Positions 11,321-21,985 of a stretch of DNA of 64,000 nucleotides are shown in pieces. The notes beneath the pieces were generated by a model that saw nothing but the letters and a program-made list of their open reading frames with translations, had not been told where the DNA came from and did no database searches. How positions within the stretch are numbered: position 1 is the stretch's first letter; every line of letters starts with the position of its first letter. Origin of the DNA: Molossus alvarezi (lineage: Eukaryota; Chordata; Mammalia; Chiroptera; Molossidae); NCBI GenBank assembly GCA_037176705.1, contig CM073898.1, positions 22,552,488 through 22,616,487 on the forward strand. Direction: 5' to 3'. The position numbers and the translations under genes were made by a program.

Positions 11321-11534
11321 TGTTAAGCCCAGCCAGTGTGGCTCAGTGGTTGCATGTTGACCCATGCACCAAGAGGTCGCAGGTTCAATTCCTGTCAGGG
11401 CACATGCCTAGGTTTTGGGCCAAATCCCCAGGGGGGGGGCATGCAGGAGGCAGAAAATCAATGTTCTCCCTCATCGATGTTTCTTCCTCTCCCTCTCCCT
11501 TCCTCCCTATCTAAAATCAATAAAGAAAAATTTT
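11321..11534 (+). mobile_element. VES-type SINE (CAATAAA-tail form)
   Basis: This is a complete tRNA-derived bat SINE: A box in GTGTGGCTCAGTGGTTG, B box in AGGTTCAATTCCTGTC, the CAGGAGGCAGAAAATCAATG body, a CT-rich stretch, then CTAAAATCAATAAAG and an A/T-rich tail. A run of nine G near 11430 is unusual and may have grown by slippage. The flanks TTAAAATGTTA and TTAAATGTTTA are a possible but imperfect target duplication. Confidence 0.92.
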
Positions 11535-11539
11535 TTTTA

Positions 11540-12596
11540 AATGTTTAAAAACAATATAACTTTGTAATCAATTTAAAAATATCACTTTTGAACATTTTCT
11601 ATGATAAAGATATTTTACAATAAAAATGAGTGAGAGTTGTAAGTAGAATAATTTTATCTATTAAAAATGACAATGTCCATGTTATAAACTGTTGTTATGA
11701 TAAAAAGCAACAAATTTAACAAATGAGTATTTCCAATTATTTACTTAATGTGGTATGAAGTTACCATGTTTTGTAAAATGATTGTAATTGCTCCATAAAT
11801 GATTGTTTTGCTGAATTTATGACTATATTTACAATTTAGAATTGCTACACTAAAACAGTCACCTGTTTTTTTATGTAAACAAACCATTATATGAGTGGAT
11901 GAAAACATTCTGTACAACTCTGAACTAACTATTCTAAATAGATATTGAGTGGGAACTCAATTCTATGTGCTCATTGCCATCTAAACATAAAGAAGAACTG
12001 GTATTAGAGTCAATCATTTGAGAAATATTTCTTCATATGAACTTGATAAATCAACAGGACTTACCAAATCTGAATATCAATCTGATATTAGAGTGAATTC
12101 ATGGAGGTCAAGGGATACAGATCTGAAATGTACTGTGAGAGTTTTTAACGTTATATGTGCATTACCAATTTGATTACTATTTCAGCTAGTTTTGCATTAT
12201 AACATAAAGAAAAAGATCAAGAAAATCTTCCAATGAGATTTTTTGAAAACATCTGAAATTTATATTATTTTTAGGACAGGGAAAAATGACATATTTAATT
12301 CTATGTTTTCGAGTAGGAAAATGTGTATTTTAACTTTAAAAAAAATAAGCCCTTAATAATTTATGTCTCTATCATGCTACAATAAATTCTTTTAGCACCA
12401 GATAGACTCAAAGCATATATAAGTGGATAAAAATAAAATAGAAATCAAAGTTTGGGTCTTGAAGGTTTTTCTGTTTATAAACATTCACCTTTTAGATCAT
12501 ATCGCAGGGTTTCTTTCTTTGCTTTTCCCCCTGCTCTGTGCCACTTCTTTTCTTGTTGCTGGGGATTATTTTATAATTTAATACCAAAACCATGCG
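11540..12596. other. AT-rich single-copy stretch
   Basis: About 1 kb with no recognisable gene or repeat. Confidence 0.45.
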
Positions 12597-12806
12597 GGCC
12601 CTGGCGGATTGCTCAGTTGGTTGGAGCATCATCCATACACCAAAATGTTGAGAGTTTGATTCCTGGTCAGGGCACACACTGAGCTGCAGGTTGGAGCCCT
12701 GGCTGGGGCACATACAGGAGTCAACTGATCAATGTTTTTCTCTTTCACATAGATGTTCTCTTTCTCTCTAAACATATCCTTGGGTGCGGATTAAAAAACA
12801 ACAATA
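12597..12806 (+). mobile_element. VES-type SINE (hairpin-tail form), diverged
   Basis: The SINE head begins GGGCCCTGGCGGATTGCTCA and a B-box-like GAGTTTGATTCCTGGTC follows. After the CT-rich stretch it ends ATCCTTGGGTGCGGATTAAA, a decayed form of the TCCTC...GAGGA hairpin seen in younger copies. Divergence is moderate. AAAACCATG on the left and AATAACATG on the right may be a decayed target duplication. Confidence 0.85.
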
Positions 12807-12982
12807 ACATGAGGTCATGTTATTAATAAACTATATTCATAAAATTAGTTTTTATTCTCATGGTGGATTAGCAATCTTTTCTTATGTCTTTCCATTATCA
12901 AGGTATTGTCAGAGTTTGAACAAGTAACCCTACATTTTCTATGTGAAATAATGTTTGTGGTTTAACCATATTTTTTTGTTTT

Positions 12983-13003
12983 TGTGTGTGTGTGTGTGTG
13001 TGT
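12983..13003. repeat. (GT)n microsatellite
   Basis: About ten GT units following a T-rich run. Confidence 0.95.
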
Positions 13004-13389
13004 TTATCTTTATTTGCCTTACCAAACAAGTTTAGTTTTACTTTTATTATTTCATGGTAATAAAGGGTCGACTATTTGAGGAGACGTAGCAATCCTAAAT
13101 ATCCATGTACTTAATTAGGAGCTTTAAAATACATGAAGTAAATGCTGGTAAAACAGTAGGAGGAAATAACAAATCCATAAATACAGTTTGATATTTAATA
13201 TCCCTCTCACAATAACAGATAGAACAAGTTTATAGAAAATCATTAGGGATAGTGAAGACTCAGCATGGCAAACTGGATCTAATTAGCATTTATGAAATAT
13301 TCCATCCAAGAAGAGCAGACTACTCATTTACTTTAATGCACAGCGGAACATAGACCCAAATATAGTATGATATGACACAATGAAAAGAA

Positions 13390-15134
13390 AACAGAAGTCA
13401 TAGTTACCAATATCAAGACATAACAACAGATCCTACAGACATTAAAAGGATAAAAACGGAAATATTATGAATGACTTTATGCCAATAAATTTGACTGAGA
13501 TGAAATTTGCAAATTCTTGAAAGGTGCAAGTTACTATAGCTCACTCAAGAAGAATTAGCTAACCTGAATTAGAATTTAATTTGTAATTAAAAACCTTCAG
13601 TTTACTTCACTAGTGAATTTAAAACTATTTAAGGAAGAAACAATACTGATTTTACATAAAATGTTCCAGAAAATAGAAGAACATTTCTTAATGCATATTA
13701 GCAAGCTAATATTCTCTATATACAAACACTAGATAAATAAGGAAAGAGGAAAATAACTATAGACTTAAAATATTTCAGGAATTAAAATGCTAAAATTTTT
13801 AGAAAAATATTAGCAAACTCAATATAATATAAAAAGTATAATATATCATAACCTAATGTGTTAGATCTCAAGATGCAAGGTTAGTTTAATAGTTGAAAAT
13901 AAATACATGTGTTTCATCTAATAACAAACTGAATTATTTTTCAATATGGTCATCTCAAAAGCAATAAATTATATGACATTCAATAGTAATGAAAGCACTT
14001 GACAAAATTCACCACTCTTTCAAGATCAACTCATAGCAAAAATAAAACCTAAACTATTTAAGCATATCTATGAAAAATCTACCTCAGTATCTTATACTGA
14101 ACTTTAAATGTTCACGTACATGAATTACAATATGCTTATGATAAAAGAATAAATGCTTTACTCCTAATATCAGGAATCAAGACAAAGAAGTCTACTCTTA
14201 CATCTATTGCTCTTTATACAATATGTTTGAGCCAACTGAATAAGGCAGTAAGAGACATAGCAATAGGAAAGAAAAAGGCAAAACTACAATTTTTCACAGA
14301 CAACATAGTCATCTATGTAAAAAAAAAAATCCTAATGAATCAGGTAAAATACTACTGGAACTAAAAAATTAAGAAAATTATTTATAGACTAGGAGAAAAT
14401 ATTTACAAAACATCAAGTAGAAACAGACTTGCACTCAGGATACATAGAGAACCTTTTCAACTACATTATAAGAAGAGAATTCAATAAAAATATGGCAAAG
14501 ATTTAGATGAATACTTAACCAAGGAAGATATATAGACATGATCCCTTGAAAAGATGCTGGCCATAATTAGTAATTACAGAAGTACAAATAAAATAATAAT
14601 TGATTACCATTAAACATTTGCCAAAATGGCTAAAACAAAAAGACTTGACCACACTTGACCATACACAGTTAATATGAATGTGAAATGGTAAAAGCACTTT
14701 GGAAATTAGTTTGGCAGTTCCTCAAACAACCACTACCATAGGACCCAACCTTCTCAGTCCTATGTGTTTATCCAGGAGAAATAAAAGCATATGTCCACAC
14801 AAAGGCTTGTACATGAATGCTTGTAGAATCTCTATTTGCAATAATTCCAATCCTGGAAGCAATCCAAGTAGCTAAATGGATTCAACAAATAGTACTATAT
14901 CCATACCATTAATACTATTCAACAACACAAATAAATTACTGATACATGATAACAGCGTAAATTAATCTCAAAATTGTTATGTTGAGTATAAAAGTCTAGG
15001 TAAAAGGCAACACATTGTAATGATTCCAGTTATATAAAATTGTTGCAAATACACACAATTTTATTGTGGAAAAAAAGAAAGCAGATCAGTGATTCCCTAG
15101 GCACTGGGATTGTGTTAGGAATTTATTTTAAAAA

Positions 15135-15197
<63 letters not shown>

Positions 15198-15257
15198 GGA
15201 GAGAGAGAGAGAGAGAGAGAGAAAGAAAGAAAAAAAGAAAGAAAAAGAAGAAAGAAA

Positions 15258-15334
<77 letters not shown>

Positions 15335-15510
15335 GAAAGAAAAGCACAGAGAAACTTTTGGGGTGATGAAAGTATTTGTTATCTGGATTTTTGTGAATGT
15401 TTTCGAGTGTATTCATATGTCTAAATGCATCAGATATTACTCTTTACTGAGGGAAGTTTAATGTAGGTCAAACAATACCCCAACCAAACTGCACGAAAGA
15501 GTGGTTAAAA
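13390..15510 (+). mobile_element. Old LINE-1 (ORF2 and 3' UTR), split by a GAAA tract
   Basis: Plus-strand LINE-1 landmarks appear in order. First comes ATGACTTTATGCCAATAAAT (between endonuclease and RT). Next are a reverse-transcriptase remnant around GCAATAGGAAAGAAAAAGGC with TTTTTCACAGACAACATAGT (14270-14310, eroded F-A-D-D region), and the ORF2 tail around 14700-14900. Last are 3' UTR blocks AAAGCAGATCAGTGATTCCC and TTTTGGGGTGATGAAAGTAT. Many deletions and stops show that it is ancient. The tract at 15131-15343 interrupts the 3' UTR. Boundaries are approximate. Confidence 0.75.
15131..15345. repeat. (GAAA)n tract with (GA)n core
   Basis: About 210 bases are pure purine on the plus strand: GAAA units, then GAGAGA units, then GAAA units again, giving a partly mirror-symmetric tract. 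It lies inside an old LINE-1 3' UTR. Reading frames of about 100 codons on both strands are artefacts (Lys/Glu/Arg and Phe/Leu/Ser repeats). Confidence 0.97.
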
Positions 15511-16377
15511 AAAATTAAGCACTCAGATTTTGACAGATTGTGATCTTGGAATCTGAGGTGGGGCTATATCGGTGTATTTCAACATGGCTAGGTACTTTGA
15601 TTCACTCAATTGTACTGAACCTCCTTTGCCAGAGGGAGCCAACTTTCCTTATCTGCCTGAGAGATTTGTTTCTTCTTGTCTGAACAACATGTAATATCTT
15701 CCTCTGTGATATTTGCCTTGCAAAGAATGGCTGATCTTGCTCAGGGCCCGTGTCTATCCCCTTAGACCTATAACCAGATTTAGCGACTTGCATACTCAGG
15801 TTGGTAAGATAAAAACGTGAATGTGTGTGGAGGTGCAACGCACACCAAAAAGCAAAAACAAAAAGCAAGATTAGATCATTTCTATAGACTGAAACTTGAA
15901 GAATGAGTATGGGAATGTATCCTAAGGATGTTGTATCAACACAGAAAAGTGTACTGTAAGATAAAGTCCAAATTTTAATGAAAAAATGGATATAATTTCT
16001 TGTCAGCTTAGTAGGCTGACTGACACTTGGGCCCAAAGGTGCAATACAGTGAATGAAATTGAAATGCCAGAATCTCCCTGGTATATTTTAAATGAAGGCA
16101 TCCAGAGGTCAGGATGATTTACTATGTAATACCTCTTTGCCTGTGCATCCACAGTGTCTTTTGGGAGAGTCCAGAAGACATTGCCTTCACCAAGGCCTCG
16201 AGTCATCCGTTGATGAGGGAATTCTGGAATCCAGATGATGCTCTGGTGGCCATTTTCTGAAAGCCATGAATAGGAGTAGAGAATTCTCTCATCAAACTCT
16301 GCTCCTTGAAATCAGAGAGAAGGGGAGAAGTCCAGGTGGCAGGGGCCGTGTAGCAACATTTAGACTCTAAATTTTAT
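15511..16377. other. Unassigned stretch with two overlapping minus-strand open frames
   Basis: No known repeat recognised. Minus-strand frames of 67 codons (16003-16206) and 144 codons (15602-16036) overlap in different frames. The first continues upstream without a stop for some distance (residues W-I-P-E just upstream). A hydrophobic run lies near the middle of the second. I recognise no family. Because there are no start context, splice signals or repeats to anchor them, I do not call a gene. A decayed retroelement or processed pseudogene is possible. Confidence 0.35.
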
Positions 16378-16870
16378 TTTCAAATGATCATAAAGTAAAA
16401 TTGATATCTTTTTTCAAATGTGATACAGTTTTCTAAATTTTAAAACATGTAGAGTGTGAAGTGACCATCACTACACACAGGACACATAATAGTTGTATCA
16501 GATGAAAGAGGACTCCCTCTGCCATTTCCTTTCTGATCACCTACTTTGTTAAACATTTCAAAGACTTTTATTGAAACGTAGTTTTCATGCCATATAATTT
16601 ACCAATTTAAAATATATAATTCAGCGATTTTGATATATTCATAGTATTCCAGTATCATCATATTTTAATTTTAGAACATTTTTGTCAGCCTCCTAAAGAA
16701 ACCCTCGACCCATGCGCAGTCGATGCCCTTCCTCACCTGCCACAGCTCTAGGCAACCGCTCACCTGCTTTGGGTTTCTAAGGATTTGCTTCCTTTAGACA
16801 TTTCATATAAATCAATCATAGACTACATCTGTCTTGTAATTGAATTCTTTAATGTTAAATATTCTAAGTG
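16378..16870 (-). mobile_element. Old LINE-1 3' region fragments, minus strand
   Basis: Minus-strand LINE-1 sequence recognised from plus-strand blocks TTTATTGAAACGTAGTTTTC, AATATATAATTCAGCGATTT, CCTAAAGAAACCCTCGACCC, CTAGGCAACCGCTCACCTGC and GACATTTCATATAAATCAAT. These match the usual old LINE-1 order. A similar but separate block (GTGACCATCACTACACACAG to GGACTCCCTC) lies at 16440-16525. The last ~70 bases are included in the left arm of the inverted duplication. Confidence 0.6.
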
Positions 16871-16968
16871 TATATCCTATAGCATTCAAAATATAAATGT
16901 TTCAACATGGGAAAAACTGTACTCTCAAAACTTTATTTTGATTTTATAAATATAATAAAAATGTATCT
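16802..16968 (+). repeat. Left arm of ~170-bp inverted duplication
   Basis: This 167-base segment is the reverse complement of 18387-18557. My hand alignment gives about 7 substitutions and one indel of about 4 bases, roughly 95% identity. A long identical run covers TTCAACATGGGAAAAACTGT and its neighbours. The outer ~70 bases are tail sequence of the adjacent old LINE-1. The inner part is not a repeat I recognise. Homology stops sharply at both ends. Confidence 0.92.
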
Positions 16969-18386
16969 GTATTGTTATTAACTAATTTTATTTTTGAATC
17001 TCTTGATAACAGTAAGATAAAAAATACTTCCTGCAAAGGTAACATCCACTAACATTTCAATGCATATTGTGTTTTGCTTTTTCTTTCATGAAAATTGCCA
17101 GTGTACTATATATATTGTTTGATAACCTACACTGGCAAATGAATAATCATAAATATGTTCGATGACATTAAATATCCACATGTAAGGTGCATTCTCATAA
17201 TGAACATAGGTAATTTAATGGGATTACTTTATTGTATTTAACCAAATTGTTGTATACTTCATTTTTTTCTAATAACCTAACTCATCTCACTAATAAAGTA
17301 GGAGTGTCTTTCAGGAGAAGAAAGGTGACTTTTACCCTTTTTTGTACTACCTTTTGGTAGGTACTGTGAGAATAGTATGTACTCAATAAATCATTGCTAC
17401 TTTGAAATCAGATACATGTGGGGAAAGTATCTTTTACCTCTCATTTCAAAGATAAGCACTGCCATGTATGTATAGGTTTAGCGTGGGAATATATTTATAT
17501 ATTAATATACCTACTGTCTTAGTTTTATTGTTTTATGTAGGACACATTTTCCTACAATTCACTTGATAGAAAGTCAACTGTACATAAGAGTATGGTTGTT
17601 ATAATAGTACACATATATCGAGTGCCTACTGTGTGCCATGGACTGTTTTATCATTCGGAATACAAAATAAAGCAAAGTACATTCTCATCTATCAAAAGCC
17701 TTACAGTCCCAATTCTACAAGTTAATAAAATACATTAATTACTCATTGCTCTGGCATGACTACCATAGACTCAGAATTAAAGTAACTTCCTATCTAACAA
17801 AGAGTGAGGGATTGTAATTTGGCACTTTAATTAACTTCAGTAAACAGAAAATCAACCTTTCTTTTTCCTAAGGGGGAATTGAGTTGCCTAATTTCTAAAA
17901 TGATAAACAACATTTCTTGAATGCCATGTAATTTTTTCAAGCATAAAACTAAATTATGGCTGTCTTTCAAAAGCCAGCTTGTAGTCATGAATTTTTAAGC
18001 ATCAAGTGGTATGATCTGCACAAACAGTTTCCCTTTGAACTGATTAATTCATGAAAAATTTAAAAAGAGAAAAACTACACAAATTATATTCATGTATTAA
18101 TGTATATGCCCTTCAAAGTTGGGGGGATAGGAAAAGACAAATTCTATTTTGGAAAGTTCCAGGAAATCATGTTATATTGTGTTGGGAGTAAAAACAGAAA
18201 ATTCTTGCATTTATTATTTCAATAGCAAATGAGTGGAACAAACTGGTCTCCGATAATTAAAATCTATATTTTAATTAAGTAAAATAAGAATTATTTATGA
18301 AATCTAAGTGAGTATAGTAATATTTTCAAATGATTTACTAATTCTTTAACTACCTGCATACTCATGTTCTATAATATCTATAAAAA
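16969..18386. other. Spacer of the inverted duplication
   Basis: About 1.4 kb of AT-rich DNA between the arms, not itself palindromic. It contains a possible MIR/L2-like core at 17595-17710 (CGAGTGCCTACTGTGTGCCA, then GGAATACAAAATAAAGCA). Otherwise nothing is recognised and no reading frame suggests a transposase. Confidence 0.55.
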
Positions 18387-18557
18387 AGATACATTTTTAT
18401 TATATTCATAAAATCAAAATAAAGTTTTGAGAGTACAGTTTTTCCCATGTTGAAACATCTATATTTATTTTGAATGCTATAGGATATACACTTAAAATAT
18501 TTAACATTAAAGAATTCAATTACAAGGTAGATACATTCTATGATTGATTTATATGAA
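18387..18557 (-). repeat. Right arm of ~170-bp inverted duplication
   Basis: Inverted partner of 16802-16968. Relative to the left arm it carries a short insertion (ATTTATT instead of the shorter ATAAA context near 18461-18470) and a cluster of substitutions near 18527-18537. Unlike the left arm it is not embedded in a larger LINE-1 piece. This suggests the left copy is the source and this one the duplicate. Confidence 0.92.
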
Positions 18558-18579
18558 TCAATATCATATATAGTGTTCT

Positions 18580-18730
18580 ATAATATGAACACTTCCTACC
18601 ATGTAGATAGTCTTCCATGTGCATGTGCATTATAGCATTTAATCTTCAAACAATAATACGTGTGATTTTTATTTGTATTTCATGGAAGAGGATACCGAGA
18701 TGAAGAGAATAGATATATCATAAATAGAAT
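18580..18730 (+). repeat. MIR SINE remnant
   Basis: AACACTTCCTACCATGTAGA, CATTATAGCATTTAATCTTC, AAACAATAATACGTGTGATT and TTCATGGAAGAGGATACCGA line up with the MIR core in order. Confidence 0.55.
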
Positions 18731-19039
18731 AAGCATTTTCACTTCTTTTCTGAGATTCCATGGAAATAATAGTTTATATATTTTTAAAGTATTATAATCC
18801 TTCTTCAACAAGAATATGGGAGAGGTTGGTAAACCTCAGATTTTGAAAATTTTCTGGAGAAGAGGATGTAGACGGAGGATTACCGATGGCTGACCACGAG
18901 GAAGAAAGCTGCAATCCTGCAATGTACCTGAGTGTCGTGCACTGACAGGAACACCAACCTGCACGGCAGAACACATGAGGAGTTTCGGTCTCAAGGGTGG
19001 CAGGTGCAGCTTAAAGTGCTATTGAGATGAGATCATTTG
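18731..19039. other. Unassigned stretch
   Basis: No gene or repeat recognised. A 60-codon minus-strand frame (18792-18974) has no support. Confidence 0.4.
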
Positions 19040-21060
19040 AGTTATTTTGCTGTTGAATTTTGAGAGTGCTTATATATCACAGAATAAGTCTTTTCTCAAA
19101 TATGTGTTGTGCAAATATTTCTTGTAATCTGTAGTTTATTTTTCATTTTCTTACCAAAAACTTTTGAACAAGAAAAGTTTTTAATTCTAATGACGTCCAA
19201 TTTGTCAACTGTTCTTTTTATTGCTCATGTTTTTGTTTTCATGACAAGATCTCTTTATGAAGATCCTGGATCCAAAGATTATTTTATGTTTTCAATCGAA
19301 GTTGTATAGTGTAAAAAAAATTTTTTTTTCCTTTATTGATTTTTAGAGAGAGGAAGTGAAAGAGAGAGAGATAGAAACATCCATGAGAGAGAACATCGAT
19401 TGGCCGCCTCCCACATGCCCCCCCACTGGGGGTCAGGCCGACAATCTGGGCTGGGAATCGAACTGGTGACCTCTTGATGCATGGGTTGATGCTCAACCAC
19501 TGAGCCACACCGGCCGAACAAAAGTTGTATGGTTTTATATCCTGCTTTTAAATATATAATCCATTTGGAGATAAATATGCACCTTTGCCGAACATTAATT
19601 GGACATATCTGTGTCAGATATTTCTGGGTTCTCTATCCTCTTTCATTGATTTATAGGTGTCTCTGCCTACCAATACTGTACCATCTTATTACTATAGTAA
19701 GTTGGTAGAGTGAGTCCTCAGATTGTATTATTCTTAAAAGTTGTTTAGTTATTCTAGTTCATGTTCTTTCTCTATATATTTTAGAAATATATTTTCTATA
19801 TTTACAAAAAAATCCCATTAGAATTTTGATAGGAATTATATTAAACCCATATATCAATCTGAGGGAAAATGACATTTTACTATATTCAGTCTTCCAATCC
19901 ATTATCATGGTATGATTCTCCATTCATTTGGATCTACTTTGAAATCTTTTATCAGTGATTATAAATTATACTGTATTTTTTTCTTTTGATTTCAATGTGT
20001 AGACTGTTTATATATAGAAATACAATGACATTTTTGTATGTGAATCTTATGTCCTGCAACCTTGAAGACCATACTTAGTAGTTCTAGTCATTATTTAGGA
20101 TATTACCTGGTATTCTCTCTGTAGATGATCATCCATCTGCTCAGAACAGTTTCATTTCTCTTTTTTTCTTTTTGATGTTCATGCCTTTATTTTTTTCTTG
20201 CCTTATTGTTATCAATGGAGCTTCCAGTCTTAGGTTGAATTTCTGTGATCAGAGTGAATACCCTTGCCTTACTCCTGACTTAGGAGAAAAACATTCCATC
20301 TTTAACTATAAAATTGATACTGACTTCAGCTTTTGAAGATACTAATTATCAAGTTGAGGAAATACCTTTATTTTTTAGTTTTATGAGAATTTTTCTTTTT
20401 TCATTATGAATTGGTGTTGAATTTTGTCAAATGCTTTTTTCATATCAATCAATATGATCATAATTTTATGCTCAAACTCTATAGATGTGGTGGTAGATTA
20501 TAGTTTGAATATTCAACCAGTCTTCTTTAATCAAAGGACTAAACCCCATTGGGTCATGCTTTAATTCCATTGCTTTTATTTTTGTTCTTATCTTTTGTTG
20601 TTGTTGTTGTTATTGTTTTTGTTCTGAGTTAATTTTTATCCCCCCCTGACCTGGCACTTGAGGTTAACTTAGTTTGTTGACTATAGACATTTTCTCTTTT
20701 TTAATATGCATATTTACAGTTATACATATTTTTGTCAACACTGCTTTAGCTCTGTTCCATAAATTTTGATATGTTGTATTTCACTTTTATTAAGTTCAAT
20801 GTGTTTTTCTTTTTATTTCCCTTAAGACTTACTTTTTGTCGTGTCATGGATTATTTAGAAGTGTGTTGTTTGGTTTTCAAGTGTTCAGAGACTTTTCTCA
20901 CTTATATTTCTGTTAGTTATTTCTAGCTTAGTTTATTGAAAACAAATAACATACTCTGTGTTTTCAAATGCTGTAAATTTTACTGAGGGTTGTGTTGTGG
21001 CCCAGGGTATGGTCTCTCTTGTCATGAGTATTGAAAAGTAAGTATACTCTGCTGTTGGTT
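19040..21060 (-). mobile_element. Old LINE-1 ORF2, minus strand, interrupted by a SINE
   Basis: Read on the minus strand this is LINE-1 ORF2. On the plus strand the blocks are TAATGACGTCCAATTTGTCA (ORF2 3' part), ATCCATTTGGAGATAAATAT, AATTTTGATAGGAATTATAT, CCTTGCCTTACTCCTGACTT, GTTGAATTTTGTCAAATGCT (RT region), TAGAAGTGTGTTGTTTGGTT and GGCCCAGGGTATGGTCTCTC (end of the endonuclease and the segment after it). All frames are destroyed. A SINE sits at 19311-19521 and splits the element. It is older than that SINE. Confidence 0.75.
19311..19521 (-). mobile_element. VES-type SINE (CAATAAA-tail form), minus strand
   Basis: Minus-strand bat SINE with the TCAATAAAGG tail on the left, GAACATCGATTGGCCGCCTC body, B-box region and the GTGTGGCTCAGTGGTTGAGC head at the right end. 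A 12-base target duplication with one mismatch (AAGTTGTATAGT at 19299-19310, AAGTTGTATGGT at 19522-19533) flanks it. It is inserted into the old LINE-1 ORF2. Confidence 0.95.
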
Positions 21061-21762
21061 TGGTGAATGTCCTGATTCTCCACTAGACCTCTCCCCACAC
21101 CCTATAAAAAAGTACTGCCAAGTGAGGATGGAAATCTCTACGTCCTTTCCACTGACGCTATAGGGTAGGAGTTGCCTTGTTACCACCTTCTGAGACTGAA
21201 TGTCCCAGCTCCCTTCTAGGCATTCTCAGACACTGCCCCTGTGAACGGGCTGGGGTGACTTTTATAGTAGATCAAGGGTGGAAGTCTCGGTTTCACTTAT
21301 TCTTTCTGGTGCAGATCAAGGTCCCATCTATCTCCTTGCTCTGTGGAGTTTGGTTGGAGAAACCAGGGTTTGGGACGTGATTTCTTTTTTTTTAAATTGC
21401 CTATTGGCATTTCTGGGGTGCTGGCTTTCCCAGCACCCAGTATGAATTATGTAAAGTGAAAAGATAATCAAGAAAATTTACCACCATGTTGTTGCTTGGA
21501 TCCAAAGGTACCTAGCTAATATTCACTCTTTGCCTTTCAGTGTCTTCTTATGTTTGCTTTACATATAATTATACAATTTTTAGCAGTACTAAGAAAAAGG
21601 AATCATCAGGAAAAGTATGCCTACTCCATCCTCTTGGGTGAAAGTATCTCTCTTATTCTGAATACATTTCTGATCAGCATCCATTACTTTAGACTCTTCC
21701 AGAACCTCTAATACTTAGTTCATCTTACCAACAGATTTATTACATAAAAAATGAATGAGACA
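21061..21762. other. Unassigned, relatively GC-rich stretch
   Basis: Immediately 5' (in LINE-1 sense) of the minus-strand LINE-1. It includes CTCAGACACTGCCCCTGTGA and GGAGAAACCAGGGTTTGGGA. The left part could be further LINE-1 or a DNA-transposon fossil, but I cannot assign it. A 67-codon open frame here (21177-21380) is unsupported. Confidence 0.35.
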
Positions 21763-21985
21763 GCCCTGGCCAGTTTGGCTCAGTTGCTTGAGCATCAGCC
21801 CATGAACAAAAGAGTCCTGGGTTTGATTCCTGGTCAAGGCACATACCTGGGTTGCAGGTTTGATCCTCAGCCCTGGTTGGGGTCATGTGGGAGGGCACCA
21901 ATTTATGTCTTTTTCACATTAATGTTTCTCTCTCTCGCTCTCTCTCCCTCCCTTACACTCTCTCTAAAAATCAATGGAATAATAT
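21763..21985 (+). mobile_element. VES-type SINE
   Basis: Complete tRNA-derived SINE: head GCCCTGGCCAGTTTGGCTCA, B box GGGTTTGATTCCTGGTC, CATTAATGTTTCTCTC, a CT-rich stretch and a CTAAAAATCAATGGAAT end with little A tail. No convincing target duplication was found. Divergence is moderate. Confidence 0.9.

Noticed and set aside
15040..15416. 108-codon Lys/Glu/Arg-rich and 97-codon Phe/Leu/Ser-rich frames
   Set aside because: Translations of the GAAA/GA microsatellite.
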